From contig JAHYIV010000014.1 of the NCBI GenBank assembly GCA_019429465.1, positions 1-64,000 on the forward strand: DNA of 64,000 bases, written 5' to 3'. This document shows, piece after piece, positions 35,817-44,743 of this stretch. The position numbers and the translations under genes were made by a program. How positions within the stretch are numbered: position 1 is the stretch's first letter; every line of letters begins with the position of its first letter. Source of the stretch: Desulfoarculaceae bacterium (lineage in GTDB: Bacteria; Desulfobacterota; Desulfobulbia; Desulfobulbales; Desulfocapsaceae). A model generated the notes under the pieces. It was not told the DNA's origin and made no database searches. It was given only the letters and a program-made list of their open reading frames with translations.

Positions 35817-36563
35817 TTAGCGCAGCTCCTCAACCCTGGCCAGGTAGTTGAGGGTGAAGACTTCGTCGGCCAGCTCTTTTTCAGCTATTTTGGCCCAGAG
35901 CATTACCGAGGTGTACCCCTTGTAGAGCGGGCTGTTGGTCTCGAGCATCGAGGGGCGGATCAGGCCATCGCCAAAATCCTGGTTCCTGGAGTAGCGCAGG
36001 GTCTTGATCAGCATGCCGCTTGCGGCGAAGCATTCGATGGTGGTGGGCAGCAGGGTCTTTTTGTCGACCACCATCTTCAGGTTGTCATAGGCCACGGCCG
36101 CTGTCCTGGCTTTGAGATTGAGCAGATAGGTGTCGCCCTCCTCCCTGATCTCGATGGCCTCGTACTCAAGGCCGTAGTCCAGACGAAGGATGTCGGAGTT
36201 GTTGAAAACCCCGCCCACCACCGATTGCAGGCTGGTGATGCGCAACGGCTTGCCCACATTGGGGATGTAGAGCCACATGTTGTCGTCAAGGCGCAGGGTG
36301 GCCCGTCCCTTTTCGCTGGCTGGCTCGAGGAACAGGGCGACCATCTTGTTGGTCCCCTTTTTGACAGAGTAGAGGACAAATTCCTTTTTCCGGCCGTCGG
36401 GTTCGATGTTGATCAGCTTCCGGTACATCTCGTAGCTCTCGGGCTGCATGTTGCGATCAACCTGACGGAGGATCTCGTTAGCGTCGAGGGCCAGGGCGGG
36501 TGAGAAGCTGAACAGTACAGCGCAGCAGGCTGCTAAAAACAAGGGGAGGGTGGCTTTAGTCAT
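35817..36563 (-). CDS. Outer-membrane lipoprotein-sorting (LolA-like) periplasmic protein
   Basis: This is a 248-residue protein with a signal peptide (about 1-26, ending ALALDANE) and a beta-rich body of the LolA-like type (DUF4292/outer membrane lipoprotein-sorting family): ANEILRQVDRNMQPESYEM, LFLEPASEKGRATLRLDDNM and YIPNVGKPLRI. ATG 36563 follows AGGAACC. The family is proposed to ferry lipoproteins or lipids through the periplasm. Five bases separate its stop from the start of the barrel gene. It is distinct from canonical LolA, which is smaller and lies elsewhere. Confidence 0.8.
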   Translation of the reverse strand: MTKATLPLFLAACCAVLFSFSPALALDANEILRQVDRNMQPESYEMYRKLINIEPDGRKKEFVLYSVKKGTNKMVALFLEPASEKGRATLRLDDNMWLYIPNVGKPLRITSLQSVVGGVFNNSDILRLDYGLEYEAIEIREEGDTYLLNLKARTAAVAYDNLKMVVDKKTLLPTTIECFAASGMLIKTLRYSRNQDFGDGLIRPSMLETNSPLYKGYTSVMLWAKIAEKELADEVFTLNYLARVEELR

Positions 36564-36656
36564 AATGGTTCCTGTGGTTGTCGGTTTGCAGCGGCCACTC
36601 TTCAAGATGGAGCGAAAAGCGGCCGCCCGAGGGAATGTTTTGTCCGGGCCGGTTGA

Positions 36657-37901
36657 TCAAACGTGACGCAGGGCCTCTATCGGGTCCATCCGAGAGGCCT
36701 TCCAGGCCGGCTGCAGGCTGCCAAGCACGGCGATGGCTATGACAATGAGGGAAATGGTGACCACGTCATTGACGCCGATGGTCGGGGCCAGGAGCAGACC
36801 CTCCTGGCGGCCGAAGTCGAAGCTGATCCGGGTGACGTTCATGGTCAGGATGGCACTCAGGCTGACGGCGACCCCGATCGCCGTGCCCAGCAGCCCGAGG
36901 AGAAGGCCTTCGGTGAGGAACAGGGCCAGGATCTTGCCCGGTCCGGTGCCGATGGCGGCGATGGTGCCGATTTCGTTGATCCGCTCATAGACAGCCATGA
37001 TCATGACGTTCATAATGCTCACCAGAACGATGGCCACCAGCATGATCTTGATGAAAAAGGTCATCAGGTCGATCATCCTGGCAATATTGAAAAAGGGCGA
37101 TATCTTTTCCCAGGTGTGGATTTCAAAGACAGGTTTGCCCATCTTGTTCTTGAACTCGCCAAGAGCACTTTCGAGCTGGCTGAAGACCGCCCGCATCCGG
37201 TCGGGATCGGTCAGGCGGATGGCAATTTCGCTGATCTCCTGCTCTTCCATGCGCAGCAGGGAGCGGGCATCGTTCAGCCCGACATAGCCGTCACGGCCGC
37301 CCGGGCCGGAGATACCTTCCAGGATGCCGCGAACCGTAAAGGGCTGGCCGTTGACTGAACCGTCCTTATTGGTTACCACCAGGACAATGCTGTCACCAAT
37401 CGCCACCTTCATACCCCTGGCGATCAGCTCAGGAATCAGGATTTCTCCCTGTTGAAGTAAGCCCTCTTTCTCGCCCTCAATAATGCGGTCAACCAGCAGG
37501 GGGACGGTCTTCAACTCCTGTTCGGGATCAACGGCGTTGAGCCGGATGTTGGTGGTCTCGTTATAATTGGAAAACATGGCCCCGAATTTGATCCGCATCG
37601 AGTAGGAGGCAACTTCCTTGTTGCCGTCAAGGAGCTCCTGAATCCTGTCGATCTGTTTTCCGGTCAGATTCATGTTCAAGGGCAGGTTGTCCATGGACGT
37701 GAGATAGCCCCGGCTGTGGATCTGCAGGTGGCCGAGCATGGAATCGGTGATCTGGCCGACCATCATGGTCTTGAACGAACCGGAGACCGAGACGAAAAGA
37801 AGGACCGCGACCACGCCCATGGTAATCAGCGATGAGGTCAGCAGGGTCCTTCTGAGATGACGGCGCAGGTTGCGGGCCGCCATTTTAAAGATATTGAGCA
37901 T
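36657..37901 (-). CDS. FtsX/LolE-type ABC transporter permease
   Basis: This is a 414-residue protein with one N-terminal membrane segment (about 22-42), a MacB-like periplasmic domain (about 50-275) and three C-terminal segments of the FtsX family (FFIKIMLVAIVLVSIMNVMI, LLLGLLGTAIGVAVSLSAIL and the last near 375-395), ending PIEALRHV. This is the layout of LolC/LolE and MacB permeases that act on substrates at the outer leaflet or periplasm. AAGGAG before ATG 37901 sets the start. It lies between the ATPase and the LolA-like gene. Confidence 0.9.
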   Translation of the reverse strand: MLNIFKMAARNLRRHLRRTLLTSSLITMGVVAVLLFVSVSGSFKTMMVGQITDSMLGHLQIHSRGYLTSMDNLPLNMNLTGKQIDRIQELLDGNKEVASYSMRIKFGAMFSNYNETTNIRLNAVDPEQELKTVPLLVDRIIEGEKEGLLQQGEILIPELIARGMKVAIGDSIVLVVTNKDGSVNGQPFTVRGILEGISGPGGRDGYVGLNDARSLLRMEEQEISEIAIRLTDPDRMRAVFSQLESALGEFKNKMGKPVFEIHTWEKISPFFNIARMIDLMTFFIKIMLVAIVLVSIMNVMIMAVYERINEIGTIAAIGTGPGKILALFLTEGLLLGLLGTAIGVAVSLSAILTMNVTRISFDFGRQEGLLLAPTIGVNDVVTISLIVIAIAVLGSLQPAWKASRMDPIEALRHV

Positions 37902-37923
37902 GACTGTCTCCTTAGAGGCGCTA

Positions 37924-38598
37924 TTATTGCTGGATCTTTCCGTCTTCGAGGGTATAAACGATCTCGGCGTTCTCGACCACCTTGGAATCATGGGTGGAAA
38001 AAACAAAGGAGGTGCCGAAGTCATCGCGCATCTTTTTCATCAGGTCAATGATCTTGAAGGCGGTTGCCCGGTCGAGATTGGCCGTGGGCTCATCGGCCAG
38101 GATCAGCTTGGCCTTTGAGGCCAGGGCCCTGGCCACGGCCACCCGCTGTTTCTGGCCGCCGGAGATCTGGCTGGGGCGCTTGTGACCCTGGCCTTCCATG
38201 CCGACTGCCGCCAGCAGCTCCTGGACCCGCTGTTGCCGCTGTTCAATGGGCCAGTTCTGGACCATCTGCAGCGGATATTCGATGTTTTCAAAGACGGTCA
38301 GGACCGGGATCAGATTGAAGTCCTGAAAGATAAAGCCGATGTGATCGCCGCGGAAGCGGGCCGAGGCCCGGGCAGAGAGGCTGGTTACATCCTGGCCGAC
38401 CACTTCCAGGGAACCGCTGGTCGGTGGATCAAGGCAGCCGATCATGTTGAGCAGGGTGCTCTTGCCGCTGCCGGAGGGGCCGACAAAGGAGACAAAGGAT
38501 GAGGCTTCAATGGTGAAATCGACACCACGGATCGCCTTGACCTCGAGGTCACCGCTGACATAGGTCTTGGTCAGCTTCTTTGCTGCTACTAAAAACAT
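37924..38598 (-). CDS. LolD/MacB-type ABC transporter ATP-binding protein
   Basis: This 224-residue ATPase has Walker A GPSGSGKST, the Q-loop FIFQDFNL, signature ISGGQKQRVAVARAL (Ile in place of the usual Leu), Walker B LILADEPT and the H-loop STHD. It would energise the permease encoded 22 bases downstream. Members of this subfamily drive lipoprotein release or substrate expulsion rather than import. It is the first gene of the cassette. Confidence 0.92.
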   Translation of the reverse strand: MFLVAAKKLTKTYVSGDLEVKAIRGVDFTIEASSFVSFVGPSGSGKSTLLNMIGCLDPPTSGSLEVVGQDVTSLSARASARFRGDHIGFIFQDFNLIPVLTVFENIEYPLQMVQNWPIEQRQQRVQELLAAVGMEGQGHKRPSQISGGQKQRVAVARALASKAKLILADEPTANLDRATAFKIIDLMKKMRDDFGTSFVFSTHDSKVVENAEIVYTLEDGKIQQ

Positions 38599-39044
38599 GT
38601 GGGGAGTCTCCCGGGTGAAGGTTGGAACATTTTGAGGAAGGCCCTGCGAAGGCCAATCATGGAATAAGCAGGATAGCTTCTGATACGTTCAAAGTATCGT
38701 TTTTCAGACGGCTGATTGCAAGCAGAAACTGTGCCAGGATGATGAACGTATCCCGGTTGCAAGGGCAGCCTGGAGTTGCGGGTAACTGTGGAGGCAATAT
38801 CGCCCGGCATTATTTCTACCACCTGGTACTTTATTATTCAACACTCCTCTGGTACCAGGTAAAAAACACCCGAAAGAGCTGGCGGGATGTCGGGCCGTTG
38901 AAGCAGATGGCCTTGATGTGCCTCAAAAAGTGGTGGCCAAGGCAGATGTCCATGCTTAAACTGGGACAACCGAGAGTAGAAGCCTTTCCGGATTGTCCGT
39001 CTGAAAAGTAACGAACTGTCACTATTACAGGAATCTTCCAGAGA
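38599..39044. other. Intergenic region before ycaO
   Basis: About 446 bases separate two divergent genes. Open frames exist on both strands but none has a convincing ribosome site or recognisable product. Short inverted sequences (for example around GATACGTTCAAAGTATC at 38688-38704) are present. The promoters of both flanking operons should lie here, but no clear -35/-10 pair stood out. Confidence 0.4.
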
Positions 39045-40793
39045 ATGAACGAAGAAACATTTATAAAAGGCAAGGATGTTGCATTGGAATCATCCATTGA
39101 AGCCATGCAGCAGGAGCTTGTTGACCTGGGTTTTGATATTGAAGAGGCCTCGTGGCTCAACCCGGTACCGAATATTTACTCGGTTCATATCCGTGACAAG
39201 GACTGCGGACTTTTGTTTACCAACGGCAAAGGCACCACTGAAAAAGCGTGTCTGGCCAGTGCACTCGGTGAATATTTTGAACGGTTGAGCAGTAATTATT
39301 TTTTTGCCGACTATTATCTCGGCAAAGAGCTCTCCCGTGGTGAATTTGTTCATTATCCCGATGAACGCTGGTTTCAGAGCGGGAAGAATGAGCTGCCGCC
39401 GGGTCTGCTCGATGAAAACCTGTGGCGCTACTATGATCCGGAAAACGAATTCAGCCCGTCAACCTTGTTCGATACCAACTCAGGCACAGGCGAACGCGGT
39501 ATCTGTGCCTGCCCGTATCAGCGCCAGAGTGACCAGGCGACGATCTGGTTTCCGGTCAACATTATCGATAACCTCTATGTGAGCAACGGTATGGCGGCGG
39601 GCAATACCGCCTATGAGGCCCGTGTTCAAAGCCTGTCAGAGGTATTTGAACGTTATATTAAAAACAGGATCATCAGCGAGGGCATATGTCTGCCTGTCGT
39701 GCCAGACGATGTGCTTGCCCGCTTTCCAAGGATAACGGAATCCCTGAACGCTCTGCGTGAGCACGGGTATCACCTGCGCATTGCCGATGCGTCACTGGGG
39801 GGACGTTACCCGGTCATGAGCGTGACCCTTATCAATCCTGGCAATGCCACGGTCTTTGCCTCCTTCGGGGCCCACCCGAGTTTTGAAGTGGCACTGGAAC
39901 GAACCGTCACCGAATTGCTGCAGGGCAGGGGGCTTGATCAACTCAACGGCTTCCAGTCGCCCAGCTTTGATCTCGATGATGTCGCCGACCATCATAATCT
40001 CGAAACACACTTTATCAATTCGAGCGGAGTAATGGCCTACGATTTCTTTAAAAAGAAAGCTGATTATCCCTTCTGCGACTGGGACTTTGACGCCGGCAAC
40101 GCCGATGAATTCAGTTTCTTGTCAGATCTGATCCATGACATGGGCTTTGATATCTACCTGACCGATTTCACCCATCTCAATGTTTATGCCTGCCGGATCA
40201 TAGTTCCCGGCATGTCCGAGATCTACCCTGTAGACGATCTGCTCTGGAATAACAAAAACGAAGGCGCCCTGTTTCGCGAAGAGATCCTCTCCCTGAAGAA
40301 TCTTGGTCAGGGCCAATTGCAGTCTCTTTTCGACCGTCTCGAAGAGGGAGGGTATAACGATTTACAGGGTGTTGCTGAATTTATCGGCGTGGCCCCTGAC
40401 CCGGGAACCACCTGGGCCTCTTTGCGGATTGGCGAGTTAAAGGCCATGCTCTGTCTTGCCCTCAAAAACAGTGAAGCCATCGACTGGGTGAACTGGTGCC
40501 TGCATATGGATCAGCTGGACGACAAGGCCACCCGCTACTATCAATGCCTGCACGTGCTGCTGGAGATGAAAGGAGATGACACAAGGCAACTTGTTGACTA
40601 TATCGACAGCTTTCAGCTCATGTATGGCGAAGGCACCCTGCAAACCTGCATCGACATTGTCGAAGCAAAGGAAATCTTTTACGGCCTGCATAGCCCTGGC
40701 CTGAGTCTTGAGGGCTTTCATGCCCATAAAAAACTTCTATGTGGCTATCAGAAACTCCACCTTGCCAAAATGAAGAACTGGAAACACGTTTGA
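39045..40793 (+). CDS. ycaO: YcaO-type ribosomal protein S12 methylthiotransferase accessory factor
   Basis: This is a 582-residue protein that matches E. coli YcaO along its length from memory: IEEASWLNPVPN, TNGKGTTEKACLASALGEYFERLS, YVSNGMAAGNTAYEARVQ, LSEVFERYIKNRII, SFGAHPSFEVALERTVTELL, ACRIIVPGMSEIYPVDDL and RIGELKAMLCLAL. YcaO enzymes use ATP to activate amide backbones; the E. coli protein supports RimO-dependent modification of ribosomal protein S12. No precursor peptide or RiPP maturation gene is nearby, so a housekeeping role fits better than natural-product synthesis. Confidence 0.92.
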   Translation: MNEETFIKGKDVALESSIEAMQQELVDLGFDIEEASWLNPVPNIYSVHIRDKDCGLLFTNGKGTTEKACLASALGEYFERLSSNYFFADYYLGKELSRGEFVHYPDERWFQSGKNELPPGLLDENLWRYYDPENEFSPSTLFDTNSGTGERGICACPYQRQSDQATIWFPVNIIDNLYVSNGMAAGNTAYEARVQSLSEVFERYIKNRIISEGICLPVVPDDVLARFPRITESLNALREHGYHLRIADASLGGRYPVMSVTLINPGNATVFASFGAHPSFEVALERTVTELLQGRGLDQLNGFQSPSFDLDDVADHHNLETHFINSSGVMAYDFFKKKADYPFCDWDFDAGNADEFSFLSDLIHDMGFDIYLTDFTHLNVYACRIIVPGMSEIYPVDDLLWNNKNEGALFREEILSLKNLGQGQLQSLFDRLEEGGYNDLQGVAEFIGVAPDPGTTWASLRIGELKAMLCLALKNSEAIDWVNWCLHMDQLDDKATRYYQCLHVLLEMKGDDTRQLVDYIDSFQLMYGEGTLQTCIDIVEAKEIFYGLHSPGLSLEGFHAHKKLLCGYQKLHLAKMKNWKHV

Positions 40794-40863
40794 ATCACAA
40801 GTGCTGAGTTGTGTTGCTGTCAGTTGTTTGTGTCCGAACCTCCTCTTGAGTTGCAGTTTTTTC

Positions 40864-40891
40864 TTGACAGGGCCGCAACGTATCTTATTTT
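40864..40891 (+). promoter_or_regulatory. Candidate sigma70-type promoter
   Basis: TTGACA at 40864 and TATTTT at 40886 are separated by 16 bp, in the gap between ycaO and the thioredoxin-fold lipoprotein gene. Spacing and sequence fit a housekeeping promoter for the downstream pair. It was identified by eye. Confidence 0.4.
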
Positions 40892-40998
40892 GTATCTTCA
40901 CGCCCGACACCAGGGCTTAAAGAATGAACAGGCTACAAGTCAAGAACGGTAATCGTTTTGCGAAGAAAATAGTCAGAACATCTATGAGGTCATCACCC

Positions 40999-41430
40999 AT
41001 GCTGAAATATGTTTTTTTAATCGCTTTGTTTTTCTCTGTAACGGCCTGTTCCTCAGATGAACAGCCCGGGAAATCTTCCGGCTCCGTTGAAACAGGGGGG
41101 CAAAAAAGCTCTTCAATATCAGTGCCCGAAGCGACTCAGCAGACTGCTGACTTTAAACTGATTTTTTTTATAAACCCTGACGGAGGACCCTGCATCATGC
41201 AGAACAACATCCTGAGGGAAATGGCAGACGAGCTCAGTGGTAAGGTTGACATCCAATACGTGCAGACCACTGTCCCTGCTGATCTGAATATTTTTAATCA
41301 GTATGGTGTTCGTGGTTTGCCCACACTGATCCTGGCAGATGCAGGCGGCAAAGAGATCAAGCGCCTGTCTCCCGGGGTAAAAGGCAGTGATGAGATCCGC
41401 CTCTTAATCCAATCCATTCCGCAATCATAA
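40999..41430 (+). CDS. Thioredoxin-fold lipoprotein with a single active-site-position cysteine
   Basis: This is a 143-residue protein with a lipoprotein signal ending in the lipobox VTACSS (Cys17). The mature part has a thioredoxin fold: LIFFINPDGGPCIMQNNILR at the active-site position, then VDIQYVQTT and the cis-proline segment RGLPTLILAD. The usual CxxC is reduced to one Cys (GGPCIMQ). GAGGT lies nine bases before ATG 40999. The next gene, six bases downstream, is CcdA/DsbD-like, so the two probably form a periplasmic thiol-redox pair. Confidence 0.78.
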   Translation: MLKYVFLIALFFSVTACSSDEQPGKSSGSVETGGQKSSSISVPEATQQTADFKLIFFINPDGGPCIMQNNILREMADELSGKVDIQYVQTTVPADLNIFNQYGVRGLPTLILADAGGKEIKRLSPGVKGSDEIRLLIQSIPQS

Positions 41431-41435
41431 TAGCC

Positions 41436-42101
41436 ATGTTTCCCGTAGAACTGAGTGCCGCAACTCTTCTGATGGCGACCTTTGCCGGTTTTGCCTCCAT
41501 CGCCTCTCCCTGCGTCCTGCCAATGGTGCCCATCATCGTTACCGGGACCAATGATGATCACAGGTATCGGCCTTTGCTTATCGTGGTCGGCCTGAGTCTC
41601 AGTTTTATCATGATGGGAGTCATAACCTCCCTTTTTGCCGGGGCCGTTGCCGGTTTTATGCCCCTTGTGGAAAAGGTGGTCGGTGTCGTGGTCATTGCCT
41701 TTGGCCTCTCGATGCTTGCCGGGGTCAATGTCTTTAAAAAGTTTACTTTTTGTTACAAGGCCCAGCGCTTGCAAGGCAAGGGGAAATGGTCAGGGCTGCT
41801 GCTTGGCCTGACCCTCGGTATTATCTGGATCCCCTGCGTGGGGCCCATGCTCTCGGGAGTGTTAGCGCTGGTGGCAACAAAAGGACAGCTGAGCTCTGGT
41901 CTGATCCTGCTCGCTTTTTATGCGCTGGGATTTGCCATCCCCATGTTGCTGGCAGGCTATGCCTCACAATCGATTCGGCACAAGATTCGGGCGATCAATG
42001 AGCATCCCACGGCAGTACGCCTGATAAGCGGAGTGCTTCTCATCGCTTTTGGCTACTATATCCTCACCTCAGGCATGCTGGTTCTCGGCAGTATGTTTTA
42101 A
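41436..42101 (+). CDS. CcdA/DsbD-type transmembrane thiol-redox protein
   Basis: This is a 221-residue protein with six transmembrane segments. The two conserved cysteine-proline sites are present: SPCVLPMVPI in the first helix and WIPCVGPMLSG in the fourth, forming the electron relay of CcdA. The family passes reducing equivalents from cytoplasmic thioredoxin to periplasmic thioredoxin-like proteins, for cytochrome c maturation or disulfide reduction. Its likely client is the lipoprotein encoded immediately upstream. It is convergent with the next gene. Confidence 0.88.
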   Translation: MFPVELSAATLLMATFAGFASIASPCVLPMVPIIVTGTNDDHRYRPLLIVVGLSLSFIMMGVITSLFAGAVAGFMPLVEKVVGVVVIAFGLSMLAGVNVFKKFTFCYKAQRLQGKGKWSGLLLGLTLGIIWIPCVGPMLSGVLALVATKGQLSSGLILLAFYALGFAIPMLLAGYASQSIRHKIRAINEHPTAVRLISGVLLIAFGYYILTSGMLVLGSMF

Positions 42102-42152
42102 CCAGTTCGCCATCCTCTGTCTGATGGCCATTTTGCTCTTTCTTCCCTCCTC

Positions 42153-43331
42153 TCAGGGAGCCTGCAAAAATCCATCAGGGGCCAGACTGGTTGCCTGCAT
42201 CACCATATTGATGTCCCTGTGCTCCAGCCAGGTGTCGACCTCTCTGTTGGCTTCCTCATGCCAGAATCTCTCGATTTGTTCGCCTGCCGGCTGGTAGCGC
42301 ATGAGCTTCTCGATACGTGCCTGGAGTGCTCCACTCTCTTGAAAGGAGTCTGTCTCCTTCTGCAGCAGGCCCTTGAGCCTTTCAACCGCATGCATGCCGA
42401 TGGACAGGCCGAATTCCCTGAAGGCGAGACGATAATGGGCGGGCAGTTGCAGGGTGTTCGTTTTGAGAAAGGATTCCAACCCCAGGAGGGAGGAGTCAAG
42501 CAGGGCCAGCAGCAGTCTGTCCTGCCCGCACTTTTCTTTGACCATCAGCTGCGCCAGCTGGAGCCCATTACACATCAGGCCGCCAATGCCCAGCGGGTCT
42601 TCGGTCGCCCAGTTCCTCCCCCTGCAGATTTCAGCCAGTTCCTTGATCTCATGGGTGAGATCCAGCCGGGGCGATTCCTGCAACTCGTCGTTCCTGCCTG
42701 CCTGCAGTTGGCTGTAGATGATGAATCCTTCAAGTGGGTCGTGCAGGCCCATGGAGGGGACCAGGGGACGGGAGAGGTCGATGCTCATTTTCCAGTGGAT
42801 CTGTTTCCGTCTGTCAACGGCCGAGGTAAAGACGAAACCGGCATGCACCTTCTTGGCAAGCTCTCTGGCCCATCCGTGGTACACCCGCTCAGAGGTGGCA
42901 GTGGCCACGCATTGGAGGGCATGCATCCATTTGATCAGGTAATGATAGTACTGTCCGTCACGGTCCCATTCCATGTTCTCGTCAAAGGGGTCGGCCGGGC
43001 CCCGTTCGTTTATTTTCTTGCCGATACGTAAGCCCCCGGCAGTGGGATGCAATCTCCCCTCGTCCTCGCCCAGACCGCTGATCCATCCGTTTCGGGTGTC
43101 ATCTTGACGATGGCGGCCCAAGGTCTCATGAACCTGATCCACCAGGGAGAGGGCAAGGGACTTGAAGCTGTCTTCACCGGTCTGGCGAAAAAGCTCAAGT
43201 AGGTTGCAGACGGCGAAGGCGTCGGTCCACAGATAACGGGATGGCGGCCTCCTGACCGGTGAAAGCCCGGTCTGCTTGGCAAACTCTGTCATGATCTGCC
43301 GGACAATGGGCAATGGCAGCTCCTGTTTCAT
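42153..43331 (-). CDS. Uncharacterised protein, possible (alpha/alpha) six-hairpin fold
   Basis: This is a 392-residue soluble protein. AAGGAGGG before ATG 43331 gives a confident start. It is almost entirely alpha-helical, with repeated helical hairpins rich in Trp, His and Tyr (RYLWTDAFAVCNLLELF, WDRDGQYYHYLIKWMHAL, GLHDPLEGFIIYSQL), a composition like six-hairpin glycosidase-type toroids. No catalytic residues can be assigned. It is transcribed away from the CcdA-like gene and next to a DksA/TraR-type protein. Function is unknown. Confidence 0.6.
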   Translation of the reverse strand: MKQELPLPIVRQIMTEFAKQTGLSPVRRPPSRYLWTDAFAVCNLLELFRQTGEDSFKSLALSLVDQVHETLGRHRQDDTRNGWISGLGEDEGRLHPTAGGLRIGKKINERGPADPFDENMEWDRDGQYYHYLIKWMHALQCVATATSERVYHGWARELAKKVHAGFVFTSAVDRRKQIHWKMSIDLSRPLVPSMGLHDPLEGFIIYSQLQAGRNDELQESPRLDLTHEIKELAEICRGRNWATEDPLGIGGLMCNGLQLAQLMVKEKCGQDRLLLALLDSSLLGLESFLKTNTLQLPAHYRLAFREFGLSIGMHAVERLKGLLQKETDSFQESGALQARIEKLMRYQPAGEQIERFWHEEANREVDTWLEHRDINMVMQATSLAPDGFLQAP

Positions 43332-43406
43332 CTTCCCTCCTTTACTGCTGCAGGGGGGCTTCTATAAAGCCCGCAACTGGTCTTGTTGGGCTGTGTCGTA
43401 AAGTCT

Positions 43407-43784
43407 CTATTCCCTGGGGGGGAGACGGGGGGGTATTTTTTGTTTTTCCTCATGTTTGGGAGCGCACTTTCGACAAAAACGGGTGGCCGGGAGGAATTCC
43501 AGCCGCTCGAGGGAAATCGGCTTCTGGCATTTTTCACAAATCCCATAGGTGAAGGCCACCATCTTCCTTAAGGCAATGTCAATATCCTCGAGCTCCTGCC
43601 GTTCCTGCTCCTCCAACTGGTCAAAAAGGCTGGTTAGATCCGCTTTCTGTGCCTCTTCTTCCCGCTCGATGTCACGTTCACTCAAGGCCTGCCAATCCGT
43701 TTCAAGTCCTTGCAGGCGGTCAAGAATTTCCCGACGCTGCCTTAAAAGCAGATTTTTCAGATGTGCTAAATCTTTTTCACTCAT
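43407..43784 (-). CDS. DksA/TraR-family zinc-finger protein
   Basis: This is a 125-residue protein. A long N-terminal coiled coil (about 1-70) is followed by a C4 zinc finger (C83, C86, C104, C107: GICEKCQKPI, FCRKCAPK). This is the DksA/TraR layout, in which the coiled coil enters the RNA polymerase secondary channel. It is shorter than DksA, so it is better called DksA-like or TraR-like. Upstream lies a family I repeat, which could sit in its promoter region. Confidence 0.85.
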   Translation of the reverse strand: MSEKDLAHLKNLLLRQRREILDRLQGLETDWQALSERDIEREEEAQKADLTSLFDQLEEQERQELEDIDIALRKMVAFTYGICEKCQKPISLERLEFLPATRFCRKCAPKHEEKQKIPPRLPPRE

Positions 43785-43838
43785 ATGCCTCCTCCCGGTT
43801 CATAATTGGTTGTCTCTGTTTCCCAGAGCCTGTTTTTT

Positions 43839-43917
43839 GGTGCCTTACAGATTGTTTTCTTGTTTTTTTGCAAGAAAATAATCTGCGAAAGGTACTTTTC
43901 CCGTTTACCGGGGTTAG
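43839..43917 (+). repeat. Dispersed palindromic element, family I, copy 5
   Basis: GGTGCCTTACAGATTGTTTT pairs with the later AAGAAAATAATCTGCGAAAG segment and is followed by the tail TTCCCGTTTACCGGGGTTA. It lies just upstream of the DksA/TraR-like gene. Confidence 0.85.
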
Positions 43918-44283
43918 AAAAAACAAATACAGCAGAACAAAGATTCCTGAACTTTAATTACCTCAAGAAAAAAAAATTTTGTCAAACAAAAAAAAAGGAA
44001 GATACAGTAGAGTCTTTACAAAAGAGAGTTGACTCCCATGGCGCCCCCCATGTTGGCCCTGATCGCAGGTCAATGCCCGTATACAATCGCTAAGGAATTT
44101 TCCCCTGGAATACGACTGCGAAAATGTGATATCCTGGCTAAGAATGGGGATAGCACAGGGAAAATGCCCACCGATTGCAAGATCAGTATCAAAGGAAATA
44201 TAACGCTTCAATGATGTCCCAGGTGTCCAGTCAATATTCAAGGAGCGTATGGTGCCGCTCACAACCTATCGAGAGGAATGACT
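43918..44283. other. Intergenic region before the CBS gene
   Basis: This stretch of about 366 bases follows the repeat. It begins with A-rich tracts (43970-44000). Short open frames exist on both strands without credible starts. GAGAGGA at 44271-44277 is the ribosome site of the CBS gene. No structured RNA or other feature is recognised. Confidence 0.4.
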
Positions 44284-44733
44284 ATGCCTATTGGAGAACT
44301 TTGCAACCGGGTAGTAGTGTTTGCCACCAGAAAAACCAGCATCACAGAGGCTGCGCAACTCATGCGCCAGTATCATGTGGGAGATCTGGTGGTCATGGAT
44401 CTGGTCAAGGATAAGCGGGTGCCGGTCGGCATCGTCACTGACCGTGACATCGTCGTCGAGATCATTGGGGCGTCCCTGTCGGTTGATGACTTCACCGTTG
44501 GTGATATCATGAGTCCGCAACTCATCAGCGTGCCGGAAACAGAAGGGGTGATTGCAACGATTCAGCTCATGCGAGCCAATGGCATACGCCGCATCCCGGT
44601 TATTAATGAAGAGGGAGGGCTGGCCGGTATTATATCGGTGGACGACCTGCTGGACCTGCTGGCCGAGGAGTTAACAGCGCTGGCCAAGGTCAGCCCCCGC
44701 GGGCAGGCCCGTGAAACTCGAATCAGGAGTTGA
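44284..44733 (+). CDS. CBS-domain pair protein
   Basis: This is a 149-residue protein with two CBS motifs: a first with VGDLVVMDLVKDKRVPVGIV then TDRDIV, and a second with VGDIMSPQLISV and GIRRIPVINEEGGLAGIIS followed by VDDLLDLL. The TDRDIV end is typical of signal-transduction CBS proteins of the YtoI/Hrp1 type. ATG 44284 is favoured because GAGAGGA lies at the right distance, whereas an ATG at 44278 is too close. It is followed by a decayed suf-like fragment. Confidence 0.9.
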   Translation: MPIGELCNRVVVFATRKTSITEAAQLMRQYHVGDLVVMDLVKDKRVPVGIVTDRDIVVEIIGASLSVDDFTVGDIMSPQLISVPETEGVIATIQLMRANGIRRIPVINEEGGLAGIISVDDLLDLLAEELTALAKVSPRGQARETRIRS

Positions 44734-44743
44734 CTGGCAAAAA

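Noticed and set aside
38622-39011. Open frame between the ABC cassette and ycaO
   Set aside because: Composition is not protein-like, no family is recognised and no ribosome site precedes it; an overlapping frame exists on the other strand as well.
39045-40793. RiPP biosynthetic gene cluster based on ycaO
   Set aside because: The protein matches the E. coli YcaO housekeeping type, and no precursor peptide, dehydrogenase, E1-like partner or exporter gene surrounds it.
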